Position numbers and translations under genes: made by a program
Source of the DNA: Pseudomonas psychrophila
GTDB taxonomy: Bacteria; Pseudomonadota; Gammaproteobacteria; Pseudomonadales; Pseudomonadaceae
Reading direction: 5' to 3'
Assembly: GCF_001043005.1 (NCBI RefSeq)
Contig: NZ_JYKZ01000002.1
Location: 248,001 to 312,000 of the forward strand
DNA length: 64,000 nt
The notes under the pieces: generated by a model
What the model saw: only the letters and a program-made list of their open reading frames with translations
What the model was told of the DNA's origin: nothing
The model's database searches: none
Part shown: positions 16,455 through 25,859 of the stretch, piece after piece
Numbering within the stretch: the first letter of the stretch is position 1
Layout of the letters: each line of letters opens with the position of its first letter

Positions 16455-18164
16455 ATGCGCATCGAACCTCGTCCACTGCCTGAAACCCTGCCTTTTTTGG
16501 GCGAAATGCCAACCCTGCTGACGCGTCTATACGCGGCACGGGGTGTGCAGTCGCAAGCTGAGCTGGACAAGAGCCTGGCGCGACTTATCCCGTATCAGCA
16601 GCTCAAGGGCATCGATGCGGCCGTGGATTTGCTGGTGGTGGCGCTTGAACAGCGCCAGCGCATCTTGATCGTGGGCGACTTTGACGCCGACGGCGCGACG
16701 GCGAGTACGGTTGGCATGCTGGGTTTGCGCTTGCTGGGAGCGGCCCATGTCGATTATCTGGTGCCAAACCGCTTTGAATACGGCTATGGCCTGACCCCGG
16801 AAATCGTCGAGGTCGCGCTGACACGTACCCCTCAGTTGCTGATTACGGTCGACAATGGAATCTCCAGTATTGAAGGCGTGGCCGCGGCAAAAAAAGCCGG
16901 GTTGAGCGTACTGGTTACGGATCACCACTTGCCGGGCAACGAATTGCCGGCAGCGGACGCCATCGTCAACCCCAACCAGCCCGGCTGCGGATTTCCGAGC
17001 AAGGCGCTGGCAGGGGTAGGGGTCATCTTTTACGTTCTGATCGCCTTGCGGGCGCGCTTGAACAGCCTGGGCTGGTACCAGAACAGTAAGGCGCCGAACA
17101 TCGCCGAGCTACTGGACCTGGTGGCGCTGGGCAGTGTGGCGGACGTGGTGCCGCTGGATGCCAACAATCGCATTCTGGTACATCAGGGGCTTGAGCGAAT
17201 CCGTGCCGGGCGCGCGCGCCCGGGGCTAAAGGCCATTTTGGAGGTGGCCAAGCGTGACCACTCAAAAATCACCTCGACCGATCTGGGATTCATTCTGGGG
17301 CCGCGCCTAAACGCTGCCGGGCGACTGGACGACATGAGTCTGGGTATCGAATGCCTGCTGACCGATGACGCCAATGCGGCGCAGGCAATGGCCGTGCAGC
17401 TGGACGAGATGAATCAGGACCGCAAATCCATTGAGCAGGGCATGCAACGTGAAGCGCTGGCCCAGCTCAAGGACCTGGCGCTAGAGAGCATGCCGTTTGG
17501 CCTGTGCCTGTTCGACCCGGAGTGGCATCAGGGGGTGATCGGGATTCTGGCTTCGCGACTCAAGGAGCGTTACTTCCGCCCGACCTTCGCGTTTGCCGAT
17601 GCGGGCGATGGCATGCTCAAGGGGTCCGGGCGTTCGGTGCCGGGTTTTCATATCCGGGATGCGCTCAGCGTGGTTGCTGCCCAGCATCCGGAATTGATCA
17701 GCAAGTACGGCGGCCATGCCATGGCAGCCGGCTTGACCTTGCCTGAGGCCAACTTCACGCTGTTTTCCCAGGCATTTGATGCCGAAGTCCGACGTCAACT
17801 CCGTGAAGAAGACCTTACTGGACGCATGCTGTCCGACGGCAGTCTGGCAGTTGAAGAATTTCATCTGGAGCTGGCGCGAGCCCTGCGCAATGCCGGGCCG
17901 TGGGGACAGCATTTCCCGGAGCCGTTGTTTCACGGGGTGTTCCAGTTGGTTGAGCAACGCATCGTGGGTGAGCGGCATTTGAAAGTGGTGCTCAAAACCG
18001 AATGCGGCAGCGTAAAACTCGATGGCATCGCCTTCGGGATTGACCGCGAAGTGTGGCCTAACCCGACCATTCGCTGGGTTGAACTGGCCTATAAACTCGA
18101 CCTCAACGAGTTTCGCGGCAACGAAACCGTGCAACTGATGATTGCTCATATCGAACCGCGTTAA
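16455..18164 (+). CDS. recJ: Single-stranded-DNA-specific exonuclease RecJ
   Basis: 5'-3' ssDNA exonuclease acting in RecF-pathway recombination, mismatch repair and base-excision repair. It has 569 residues. DHH-superfamily motifs are intact: IVGDFDADGATAS, LITVDNGISS and VLVTDHHLPGNELP, with the DHHA1 domain containing KYGGHAMAAGLTL and an OB-fold C-terminal region. It usually sits close to thrC in Pseudomonas; here the sensor/CoA-transferase block (10868-16412) separates them. Confidence 0.95.
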   Translation: MRIEPRPLPETLPFLGEMPTLLTRLYAARGVQSQAELDKSLARLIPYQQLKGIDAAVDLLVVALEQRQRILIVGDFDADGATASTVGMLGLRLLGAAHVDYLVPNRFEYGYGLTPEIVEVALTRTPQLLITVDNGISSIEGVAAAKKAGLSVLVTDHHLPGNELPAADAIVNPNQPGCGFPSKALAGVGVIFYVLIALRARLNSLGWYQNSKAPNIAELLDLVALGSVADVVPLDANNRILVHQGLERIRAGRARPGLKAILEVAKRDHSKITSTDLGFILGPRLNAAGRLDDMSLGIECLLTDDANAAQAMAVQLDEMNQDRKSIEQGMQREALAQLKDLALESMPFGLCLFDPEWHQGVIGILASRLKERYFRPTFAFADAGDGMLKGSGRSVPGFHIRDALSVVAAQHPELISKYGGHAMAAGLTLPEANFTLFSQAFDAEVRRQLREEDLTGRMLSDGSLAVEEFHLELARALRNAGPWGQHFPEPLFHGVFQLVEQRIVGERHLKVVLKTECGSVKLDGIAFGIDREVWPNPTIRWVELAYKLDLNEFRGNETVQLMIAHIEPR

Positions 18165-18184
18165 TACCTCCAGTCCCCCCCCAG

Positions 18185-18272
18185 TGTGGGAGCGGGCTTG
18201 CTCGCGATTACATCCCCCCGGTTTGTCTGACAGGTCGCGGCGCTTGTATCGCGAGCAAGCCCGCTCCCACAA
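18185..18272. repeat. REP doublet (inverted pair)
   Basis: GTGGGAGCGGGCTTGCTCGC and its inverted copy face each other across a loop of about 38 bp, 20 bp after the recJ stop. Class with GCGGGCTTGCTCGCGAT arms. Confidence 0.9.
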
Positions 18273-18340
18273 AAAAACGGGTTACTCGCACAGGAAATTT
18301 ACTCCTGCCCTGTGCGATTTGAACTCGCCCTCACCCAGTG

Positions 18341-18374
18341 TTGTCGACTAGGCTCTAGAAGTACTTGGAGCCTA
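18341..18374 (+). promoter_or_regulatory. Palindromic operator-like site upstream of the flavin reductase
   Basis: TAGGCTC (18349-18355) and GAGCCTA (18368-18374) are exact inverted 7-mers around a 12-bp centre, 24 bp before the ATG. A TTGTCG lies at 18341. An inverted repeat overlapping a promoter before an old-yellow-enzyme gene suggests a redox- or electrophile-responsive regulator. A second palindrome (TCGCACAGG/CCTGTGCGA) lies at 18286-18317. Confidence 0.4.
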
Positions 18375-18397
18375 CCCACTGGAATTAGAGGTGACCC

Positions 18398-19504
18398 ATG
18401 AGTCTGCTGCTCGAGCCCTACACCCTGCGACAACTGACCCTCATTAACCGCATTGCGGTCTCGCCTATGTGCCAGTACTCCAGCGTCGACGGGCTGGCCA
18501 ATGACTGGCATTTAGTACATCTAGGCAGCCGTGCCGTAGGCGGCGCCGGGCTGATTTTTACCGAGGCCACCGCCGTAAGTCCTGAGGGGCGTATCACCGC
18601 CCAGGACCTTGGCTTGTGGAACGACGAACAGATCGAGCCCCTGCAGCGCATCACCCGTTTTATTCGGGCTCAAGGTGCCGTGGCCGGGATTCAACTGGCA
18701 CATGCCGGACGCAAGGCCAGCACCCATCGCCCCTGGTTGGGCAAGCATGGCAGCGTCAAAGTGGAGGAGGGCGGCTGGGTCCCGGTCGGGCCGTCACCGA
18801 TTGCGTTCGATCCGCAACACACCGCGCCGACACAATTGGACGAAGCTCAGATACACGATGTGATCCAGGCCTTCGTTGATGCCGCCAAGCGGGCGCTGGA
18901 GGCAGGGTTTTCCGTGGTTGAGGTGCACGCCGCTCACGGTTACCTGCTGCATCAATTCCTTTCGCCACTGAGCAATCAGCGGCGAGATCAGTACGGCGGG
19001 TCCTTCGAGAACCGTATTCGTCTGGTGCTGGAAGTCACCGAGGCCGTGCGCGGGGTTTGGCCAAAAGAATTACCGCTGTTTGTGCGGGTTTCGGCCACCG
19101 ACTGGGTAGAAGATGGTTGGAACCCGGACGAAACCGTTGAGCTGGCCCGACGCCTGAAAGCGTTGGGTGTCGATCTGATTGATGTGTCTTCAGGTGGGAC
19201 CGCGGCCAATGCCGAGATTCCGGTGGGGCCGGGTTACCAGACCCGTTTTGCCGAGCGCGTGCGTAAAGAGGCGTGCATCGCCACTGGCACCGTCGGAATG
19301 ATCACCGAGCCTGCTCAGGCCGAGCATATTCTGCGCACCGGTCAGGCAAATCTGATTTTGCTGGCCCGCGAGCTGTTGCGTGATCCGTATTGGCCGTTGC
19401 ACGCAGACGATGACCTGGGCGGTAAAAAGGCTACGTGGCCTGCCCAGTACCAGCGTGCTACCCACCGTGACCAACCGATTCATGAGTCTGATTTGCGTGA
19501 CTGA
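18398..19504 (+). CDS. NADH:flavin oxidoreductase, old yellow enzyme (XenA/YqjM type)
   Basis: FMN enzyme reducing activated C=C bonds and some nitro or xenobiotic compounds with NAD(P)H. It has 368 residues and closely resembles P. putida XenA. Cys25 (SPMCQYSS) tunes the flavin as in class III OYEs. The substrate-anion pair is in VHAAHGYLLHQFLSP, and LAHAGRKASTHRPW and DVSSGGTAANAEIPVGPGYQ complete the barrel. Single gene with possible operators upstream. The natural substrate is not evident. Confidence 0.9.
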   Translation: MSLLLEPYTLRQLTLINRIAVSPMCQYSSVDGLANDWHLVHLGSRAVGGAGLIFTEATAVSPEGRITAQDLGLWNDEQIEPLQRITRFIRAQGAVAGIQLAHAGRKASTHRPWLGKHGSVKVEEGGWVPVGPSPIAFDPQHTAPTQLDEAQIHDVIQAFVDAAKRALEAGFSVVEVHAAHGYLLHQFLSPLSNQRRDQYGGSFENRIRLVLEVTEAVRGVWPKELPLFVRVSATDWVEDGWNPDETVELARRLKALGVDLIDVSSGGTAANAEIPVGPGYQTRFAERVRKEACIATGTVGMITEPAQAEHILRTGQANLILLARELLRDPYWPLHADDDLGGKKATWPAQYQRATHRDQPIHESDLRD

Positions 19505-19531
19505 TTCAACCGGCTCTTAAGTGAGCGGTAT

Positions 19532-19560
19532 CTGTGTGGGAGCGGGCCTGATTGGCTCCC
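19532..19560. repeat. Single degenerate REP arm
   Basis: GTGTGGGAGCGGGCCTGATTGGCTCCC begins like a REP arm but its second half differs, and there is no inverted partner. Confidence 0.5.
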
Positions 19561-19585
19561 TTAACCCTGTTGCGAGAGGCTGCTT

Positions 19586-20305
19586 ATGAGTACCCGTGGA
19601 TTGCTTGATCAATTACTAAAGTCCGGCCAGCAAATGCTGGAGAAAAAAACCGGTGCCCAAGGCAATGCTTCGGGTGCCGGTAAAGGTGGTTTGGGCGGCC
19701 TGCTGGGTGGTTCCGGTGGGCTGGGCGGTTTGCTTTCAGGTGCCGGTGGTGGCGCACTTGCGGCCAGTGCGCTGGGCTTGCTGCTGGGTAACAAGAGTGC
19801 GCGCAAATATGGCGGGCAAGCACTGACCTACGGCGGCCTGGCCGCTTTGGGCGTGCTGGCCTACAAAGCCTACGGCAACTGGCAGGCCAGTCAGGGCACT
19901 GCGCCGCAAACCGAACCGCAAACCATTGACCGTGTATCGGCGCCACAGGTCGAGCAGCACAGCCAGGCGATTCTTAAAGCCCTGGTAGCGGCCGCCAAGG
20001 CAGATGGCCATGTGGATGAGCGCGAGCGCCAATTGATCGAAGGCGAACTCGGTAAACTCAACGGCGACCCTGCGCTGCGGCAATGGCTACAGGCTGAGCT
20101 GAACAAGCCGCTGGACCCTGCGGAAGTGGCCAGCGCGGCCAGCAGCCCCGAAATAGCCGCCGAAATGTATATCGCCAGTTTGATCCTGGTGGATGAAGAG
20201 CACTTTATGGAGCGCGCTTACCTCGAAGAATTGGCTAAACAGCTCAAACTCGACCCGGGCCTCAAGCTTGAGCTCGAAGCTCAGGTCAAGCAGGCGAGCA
20301 ACTAA
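19586..20305 (+). CDS. TerB-domain/DUF533 membrane-associated protein (YebE-like)
   Basis: 239 residues. A short N-terminal helix (MSTRGLLDQLLKSGQQML) leads into a long Gly-rich, weakly hydrophobic stretch (about 25-95) containing GGLGGLLGGSGGLGGLLSG. The C-terminal half, from about residue 130, is an all-helical TerB-like domain (AILKALVAAAKADGHVDERERQLIEGEL) with the acidic metal-binding signature DGHVDERE. E. coli YebE has the same architecture and responds to envelope stress; function is unknown. Monocistronic, with its own terminator. Confidence 0.85.
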   Translation: MSTRGLLDQLLKSGQQMLEKKTGAQGNASGAGKGGLGGLLGGSGGLGGLLSGAGGGALAASALGLLLGNKSARKYGGQALTYGGLAALGVLAYKAYGNWQASQGTAPQTEPQTIDRVSAPQVEQHSQAILKALVAAAKADGHVDERERQLIEGELGKLNGDPALRQWLQAELNKPLDPAEVASAASSPEIAAEMYIASLILVDEEHFMERAYLEELAKQLKLDPGLKLELEAQVKQASN

Positions 20306-20356
20306 AACGCCTCTGCAGACCCGTGGGAACAGGCCCTACGATCTACTTAAGTTCAG

Positions 20357-20390
20357 CGCCCCGGTCCGAAATGGCCCGGGGCTTTTTTTC
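20357..20390 (+). terminator. Intrinsic terminator after the TerB-like gene
   Basis: GCCCCGG ... CCGGGGC followed by TTTTTTT, 50 bp after the stop codon. Confidence 0.88.
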
Positions 20391-20502
20391 GTTTAAATAA
20401 AGCCTCGTGCTCACTGAGGGCTCTTTTGTCCGCTTCATTGTCATAATGCCCTGCTAGCTTGCCCGCAAGAAATATTTTGTTACGTTTGATCAGGATCATG
20501 TA

Positions 20503-22173
20503 ATGAGTGACGAGAAAGACAAAGCCCCCCAAATCGATAGCAGTCGCCGCCGCTTCCTCGCCGGTGCTGCAGCACTGGGCGCAGGGGCCGCGACCTTAAG
20601 CGCTTGTGGCGGTTTTGAACACGAAAGCCCAGTTATGTCGCCGTCACTTACCCCGTCCGAGCTGGACAAAAAGCTCCACGAACAGGTAAAGACCATCGTG
20701 GTGATCTATGCCGAGAACCGGAGTTTCAATAATCTGTTCGCCAATTTCCCTGGCGTAGAACAACCGCTGTCGGCGCTCAAGCCCAGTGACTACCAGCAGC
20801 GCGACCGCGATGGCAGCCTGTTGCAAACCTTGCCCCCTGCCTGGGGCGGGGTGTTGCAAGTGGGGCCGCAGACGGTCGATGGGGTGACCTATGCCCCGGG
20901 TATGCAGTTCCAGGAAAACCTGCCCAACGCACCCTTTGCCCTCAAGGGGCCGAATCAGGAAGACCTGCCGCTTAACCTGATCACCCGGGACTTGTGGCAC
21001 GTGTTCTATCAAAACCAGATGCAGATCAACGACGGCAAGAATGACCAGTTTGTCGCCTGGGGAGACTCCGGAGGTTTCACCATGGGTTATTACGCCCAGT
21101 CGCAGTATTCGCTGCGCCTGTGGGACGTTGCCCGTGAATTCGTGCTGTGTGACAACTTCTTTCAGGGCGCCTTCGGCGGCTCGTTTCTCAACCACCAGTA
21201 TCTGATCAGCGCCACTGTGCCGTTCTATCCGAACGCCAATACCTCTGTGGCTGAGGCCCAGATTGCTGTGTTGCAAGGTGACGACCCCACCGGCACGCGC
21301 CTTAAGCCCTTGGCTAAATCTCCGGCCAGTGCCATGACCGGTGCACCGCAGTTCGGCCCCAGTGCCCTGACTCCGGACGGTTTTGCCGTGAACACCATGG
21401 CCCCGCCTTACTGGCCGACCTGGATTCGCGACCCCGAACGACCGGACTACGCCAAACCCGACCTGCCCAGTGTGCTGGTGCCGCAAAGCCACGAGCATAT
21501 CGGCGACAAGCTGAGTAAAAAGAACATCGACTGGGCCTGGTACGCGGGTGCCTGGCAGGCCACGCTGGAGCAGTACAAAGGTTCTGAGAGCATCCCCCGA
21601 ATCCCTAACTTCCAGTACCACCATCAGCCGTTCAACTACTTCGAGCGCCAAGGCCCGCAGAACCCGACTGAGCGCAGCAAGCGCCTGCGCGACGGTGGTC
21701 TGGGCGATGAGACTGCGACCAATCGCTTTCTGGCCGACGCCGAAGCCGGAAAATTGCCCGCAGTGAGCTTTTACAAGCCCCAAGGCAACCTCAACCTGCA
21801 CGCGGGCTATGCCGACGTGGCCGCCGGTGACCGACACCTCGACCGCACACTCAAGGTACTGCGTAACAGCCCGCAATGGGAAAACATGGTGGTCGTGCTC
21901 ACGGTGGACGAGAACGGCGGCTGGTGGGATCACGTTGCACCTCCAAAAGGCGATCGCTGGGGGCCTGGCACGCGAATTCCGGCGCTGGTGGTATCGCCCT
22001 TTGCCCGCAAGGGCACAGTGGATCACACGGTGTATGACACCGCCTCGATCCTGCGGCTGATTACCCGGGTGCATCAGTTGGAAACGCTGGATGGCATCAG
22101 GCAGCGCGATGACGCCATGAAAGCGCGAGGGCAGGCGCCAATGGGCGATTTGACCAATGCTCTGATGTTTTGA
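20503..22173 (+). CDS. Tat-exported acid phosphatase, phosphoesterase family
   Basis: 556 residues. The N-terminus carries a twin-arginine signal (SRRRFLAGAAALGAGAATLSAC); the cysteine sits in a lipobox-like LSAC, so it may be a Tat lipoprotein. The body matches the Burkholderia-type acid phosphatase/phospholipase C superfamily: VVIYAENRSFNNLFANFPG, GDSGGFTMGYYAQSQYSL, DNFFQGAFGGSFLNHQYLIS and the metal-ligand region VLTVDENGGWWDHVAPPKGDRWGPG. Likely scavenges phosphate from organic esters in the periplasm. No Pho box was identified in the upstream 100 bp. Confidence 0.88.
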   Translation: MSDEKDKAPQIDSSRRRFLAGAAALGAGAATLSACGGFEHESPVMSPSLTPSELDKKLHEQVKTIVVIYAENRSFNNLFANFPGVEQPLSALKPSDYQQRDRDGSLLQTLPPAWGGVLQVGPQTVDGVTYAPGMQFQENLPNAPFALKGPNQEDLPLNLITRDLWHVFYQNQMQINDGKNDQFVAWGDSGGFTMGYYAQSQYSLRLWDVAREFVLCDNFFQGAFGGSFLNHQYLISATVPFYPNANTSVAEAQIAVLQGDDPTGTRLKPLAKSPASAMTGAPQFGPSALTPDGFAVNTMAPPYWPTWIRDPERPDYAKPDLPSVLVPQSHEHIGDKLSKKNIDWAWYAGAWQATLEQYKGSESIPRIPNFQYHHQPFNYFERQGPQNPTERSKRLRDGGLGDETATNRFLADAEAGKLPAVSFYKPQGNLNLHAGYADVAAGDRHLDRTLKVLRNSPQWENMVVVLTVDENGGWWDHVAPPKGDRWGPGTRIPALVVSPFARKGTVDHTVYDTASILRLITRVHQLETLDGIRQRDDAMKARGQAPMGDLTNALMF

Positions 22174-22209
22174 CTGGCAACCCCCGGATTGTATGAGTGA
22201 CACCTGACC

Positions 22210-22297
22210 TGTGGGAGCGGGCTTGCTCGCGATGAAAGCAACGCGGTCTGCCAGATCCACCGCGTCGCCTGAATCGCGAGCAAGCCCGCTCCCACAG
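22210..22297. repeat. REP doublet (inverted pair)
   Basis: GTGGGAGCGGGCTTGCTCGC (from 22211) and its inverted copy (to 22297), between the acid phosphatase and wspA. Same class as the copy at 18185. Confidence 0.9.
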
Positions 22298-22450
22298 ATT
22301 GAGCACAATTTGCAATCTCCTACTTATTTAGTCTGTTTTATGCGTAGGCTTTTTTGTTTGTTGCTGTGAGATCTGTCTCAACGTCTGTACGAATCATTGC
22401 GTACCCTCGGCTATACTCGCCTTCATTTGAATGGCTCCCGAGGATCGACT

Positions 22451-24073
22451 GTGAAGAACTGGACGTTACGCCAACGCATCTTGGCGAGCTTTGCTGTAAT
22501 CATCGCCATTATGCTGCTGATGGTTGTGGCGTCTTACTCGCGCCTGCTTTCAATCGAGAGCAGCGAAGAGAAGGTGCAGACCGACTCGATCCCCGGGGTT
22601 TACTACAGTTCGATGATTCGCAGTGCCTGGGTCGACAGCTATGTCTTGACTCTGGAACTGGTGGGTTCGATCAACCAGCGCGATCTGAACAACGAAGATC
22701 GCAAGCTGTACGCCAGTTACGAAGACCGCCTTAACAAAGAGCTGCAAAACTATCGAAGCACTATTTTTGAAGGCAATGACAACGCTCACTTTGAGGACTT
22801 TGAACGTATTCACAAAGAATACGGCCTGGTGTTGTCGAAGGTGCTGGACCTGTATCAAAACAAGGATTATGCACAAGCGCACCAGGTGCTTGGCGCGGAG
22901 CTGACTCCGGCCTGGATGGCTGGACGCAAGGCGCTCAACGATATTATCGAAGGCAATCGCGAGTCTGCCGTTCTTGCAACGGACAACATTGCCCAAGCGG
23001 TTATGACCGCCAAGATCAGCATGATTGTTTCGCTGGTTATTGCGGTACTGGCGGCGGCGCTGTGTGGCTTCCTGTTGTTGCGGGCGATCATGTCGCCGAT
23101 GCAGCGCATCGTTTCGATTCTGGAAGTGATGCGTTCCGGTGACTTGAGCTCGCGCCTGAACCTGGAACGCAAGGACGAGTTTGGCGCGGTGGAGACCGGC
23201 TTCAACGACATGATGGCGGAGCTGACAACGCTGGTGTCCCAGGCCCAGCGCTCTTCGGTACAAGTCACCACCTCGGTCACTGAAATCGCCGCCACGTCCA
23301 AGCAGCAACAGGCCACGGCCACTGAGACCGCTGCTACCACTACCGAGATCGGCGCCACGTCCCGTGAAATTGCAGCCACCTCCCGTGACCTGGTGCGCAC
23401 CATGACCGAAGTGACTTCGGCAGCGGATCAGGCTTCGATACTGGCCGGTTCCGGGCAGCAAGGCCTGGCCCGCATGGAAGAAACCATGCACTCGGTGATG
23501 GGCGCTGCGGATCTGGTCAATGCCAAGCTGGCCATTCTCAACGAGAAGGCCGGCAACATTAATCAGGTGGTGGTGACCATCGTTAAAGTGGCGGACCAGA
23601 CCAACCTGCTGTCGCTCAACGCCGCCATCGAAGCTGAAAAGGCCGGTGAGTACGGCCGTGGTTTCGCCGTGGTCGCCACTGAAGTCCGGCGCCTGGCCGA
23701 CCAGACGGCTGTGGCCACTTACGATATCGAGCAGATGGTGCGCGAGATTCAGTCGGCGGTCTCCGCAGGCGTGATGGGCATGGACAAGTTCTCCGAAGAG
23801 GTGCGTCGTGGCATGTCCGAGGTGCAGCAGGTGGGCGAGCAGCTGTCGCAGATCATTCATCAGGTCCAGGCCCTGGCGCCGCGAGTGCTGATGGTCAATG
23901 AAGGCATGCAGGCTCAGGCCACGGGCGCCGAGCAGATCAACCTTGCGCTGGTACAACTGGGAGATGCCAGCAGCCAGACCGTCGAGTCCTTGCGTCAGGC
24001 CAGCTTTGCGATCGACGAACTCAGTCAGGTTGCCGTTGGGCTGCGTAGCGGCGTTTCGCGTTTTAAAGTCTGA
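22451..24073 (+). CDS. wspA: Wsp methyl-accepting receptor WspA
   Basis: Membrane receptor that senses surface contact or envelope stress and activates WspE. A GTG start at 22451 (AGGA upstream) gives 540 residues; the upstream in-frame ATG at 22397 adds an unrelated 18-residue leader. TM1 is about 11-30, a helical periplasmic domain 31-187, and TM2 about 189-211, followed by HAMP. A long cytoplasmic coiled coil has the signalling hairpin NLLSLNAAIEAEKAGEYGRGF. First gene of wspABCDEFR, overlapping wspB by one base. Confidence 0.95.
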   Translation: MKNWTLRQRILASFAVIIAIMLLMVVASYSRLLSIESSEEKVQTDSIPGVYYSSMIRSAWVDSYVLTLELVGSINQRDLNNEDRKLYASYEDRLNKELQNYRSTIFEGNDNAHFEDFERIHKEYGLVLSKVLDLYQNKDYAQAHQVLGAELTPAWMAGRKALNDIIEGNRESAVLATDNIAQAVMTAKISMIVSLVIAVLAAALCGFLLLRAIMSPMQRIVSILEVMRSGDLSSRLNLERKDEFGAVETGFNDMMAELTTLVSQAQRSSVQVTTSVTEIAATSKQQQATATETAATTTEIGATSREIAATSRDLVRTMTEVTSAADQASILAGSGQQGLARMEETMHSVMGAADLVNAKLAILNEKAGNINQVVVTIVKVADQTNLLSLNAAIEAEKAGEYGRGFAVVATEVRRLADQTAVATYDIEQMVREIQSAVSAGVMGMDKFSEEVRRGMSEVQQVGEQLSQIIHQVQALAPRVLMVNEGMQAQATGAEQINLALVQLGDASSQTVESLRQASFAIDELSQVAVGLRSGVSRFKV

Positions 24074-24588
24074 TGAGCGAGCTTCTAGCCAAGCACGCGG
24101 GCGTGAAGGTGCCCAAGCAACGCCTGTTTCTGGTGTTTTACATTGGTAATGAGCGCTATGCGCTGGCCGCCACCGACGTCGTCGAGGTGCTGCCGCGCTT
24201 GCCACTCAAGCCCATTGCCCATGCACCCTCGTGGGTGGCCGGGGTGTTCGCTCATCGTGACCGAATGATTCCTGTGATCGATATCAGCGCCATGACCTTT
24301 GGCACCGAAGCCGTGGCCCGCACCAGCACCCGGCTGGTGCTGGTCAAGTATCGCGGGCAATTGCTCGGGCTGTTGCTTGAACAAGCCAGCGATACGCTGC
24401 GTTGTGATCCGGCAGATTTTCAGCCCTATGGCATTGATAACTGCGATGCGCCTTATTTGGGCCCCGTACGTCAAGACGAAGCGGGGCTATTGCAGTGGTT
24501 GAGCATCGACGACCTGCTGAGCCCAGCGGTATATGCGTTGCTCTTTGCCCAAGATGAAGATGACACCTGCGAACAGGTGAACCCATGA
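24073..24588 (+). CDS. wspB: CheW-like coupling protein WspB
   Basis: 171-residue CheW-domain protein linking WspA to the WspE kinase. The fold is recognisable from LVFYIGNERYALAATDVVEVLPRLPLKPI and VAGVFAHRDRMIPVIDISAM. The stop of wspA (TGA) and this ATG share one base, and its own stop overlaps the wspC start by 4 bp (ATGA), so translation is coupled. Confidence 0.93.
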   Translation: MSELLAKHAGVKVPKQRLFLVFYIGNERYALAATDVVEVLPRLPLKPIAHAPSWVAGVFAHRDRMIPVIDISAMTFGTEAVARTSTRLVLVKYRGQLLGLLLEQASDTLRCDPADFQPYGIDNCDAPYLGPVRQDEAGLLQWLSIDDLLSPAVYALLFAQDEDDTCEQVNP

Positions 24589-25859
24589 GTGCCGATCAGC
24601 GCTTTTTCGATTTTCTGAAGCAGCGAATCGGTCTGGACGTGGCCTCGGTCGGTCCGGCCATTATCGAGCGTGCCGTTCGCCAGCGTTGCATTGCGCTGAA
24701 CATGGTCGATAACGATCGTTACTGGCAGCGCCTGCTCAGTTCCCAGGATGAACAGCAGGCCCTGATCGAGTCAGTGATCGTGCCCGAGACCTGGTTTTTT
24801 CGTTATCCCGAATCCTTTGCCACGCTGGGTCGCCTGGCCAGACTACGCCTGACCCAAATCGGCAGTCGGCGCGCACTGCGAATCCTGAGCCTGCCATGTT
24901 CGACCGGCGAAGAGCCGTATTCGATTGCAATGGCGCTGTTCGATGCAGGTTTTGCGGCACATCAATTTAAAGTCGAAGCGCTGGATGTCAGTCCGCTTTC
25001 GGTGCAAAGGGCCCAGAGTGCGCTGTATGGCAAAAACTCTTTTCGTGGTCAGCACACTGATTTTCGCGAGCGCTACTTCAGCCTTGAGAGCGACGGCTAT
25101 CAACTGTCCGAGCGGGTCTGCGAACAGATCCGCTTCACCGTAGCAAACTTGCTGGACCCGGCGCTGCTGGGCAGTCATGCGCCTTATGACTTTGTGTTTT
25201 GCCGCAATCTCCTGATCTACTTTGATCTTAAAACCCAGCAGCAGGCACTGGATGTGCTCAAGCGTCTGACCCGTGATGACGGCGTTCTGTTCATCGGCCC
25301 GGCCGAGGGCAGTTTGCTCGCTCGTCTTGGCATGCGTTCGATCGGTGCGCCACAGTCGTTTGCCTTTTGCCACAGCAACGAGCCTTTACCTTTGGCGCAT
25401 CCTGAGCCGCCTGAAAACAAACCGCTCGTACGCAGACAACCAACGGTCCCTGTACCACCACCGGCTGCCCGGCCTTTTTCCCCGCGACCTCAAGCCCCTG
25501 TCGCGCAAAAAACGGTTTCGATACCCGATGATTCCAAGGGGCTGCTTGAGCAGATAGCCAGCTTGGCCAATGAAGGCAAAAGCAGTGAGGCCCGTGCAGT
25601 TTGCGAGCAATTTCTGCAGCGTCATGAACCACAGGCTGAGGTGTTTTACTGGCTGGGTTTGCTCAGTGATGTTCAAGGTCAGACCTCTCAGGCCCAGGGG
25701 TTTTATCGCAAGGCGCTGTATCTGGACCCCCAGCATTCAGAAGCATTGGCCCATCTGGCAGCTCTGCTGGCCTCGCAAGGTGATGCGGCAGGTGCCCGGC
25801 GGTTGCACGAGCGCGCTGCCCGTAACGGGCACTCCGTCCAAAGTGAGCGTAAACAATGA
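24585..25859 (+). CDS. wspC: CheR-type methyltransferase WspC with TPR tail
   Basis: Constitutively methylates WspA glutamates with SAM and so drives Wsp signalling. It has 424 residues. The CheR N-terminal helix bundle is followed by a SAM-binding domain (LSLPCSTGEEPYSIAMAL near 104-120; FVFCRNLLIYFD). A Pro-rich linker (about 280-310) and two or so tetratricopeptide repeats near 325-415 (FYWLGLLSDVQGQTSQAQGFY, EALAHLAALLASQGD) complete it. It overlaps wspB and wspD by 4 bp each. Confidence 0.94.
   Translation: MSADQRFFDFLKQRIGLDVASVGPAIIERAVRQRCIALNMVDNDRYWQRLLSSQDEQQALIESVIVPETWFFRYPESFATLGRLARLRLTQIGSRRALRILSLPCSTGEEPYSIAMALFDAGFAAHQFKVEALDVSPLSVQRAQSALYGKNSFRGQHTDFRERYFSLESDGYQLSERVCEQIRFTVANLLDPALLGSHAPYDFVFCRNLLIYFDLKTQQQALDVLKRLTRDDGVLFIGPAEGSLLARLGMRSIGAPQSFAFCHSNEPLPLAHPEPPENKPLVRRQPTVPVPPPAARPFSPRPQAPVAQKTVSIPDDSKGLLEQIASLANEGKSSEARAVCEQFLQRHEPQAEVFYWLGLLSDVQGQTSQAQGFYRKALYLDPQHSEALAHLAALLASQGDAAGARRLHERAARNGHSVQSERKQ

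Noticed and set aside
22550..24205. 551-codon minus-strand open frame opposite wspA
   Set aside because: Antisense shadow of wspA; composition is typical of reverse-frame translation.
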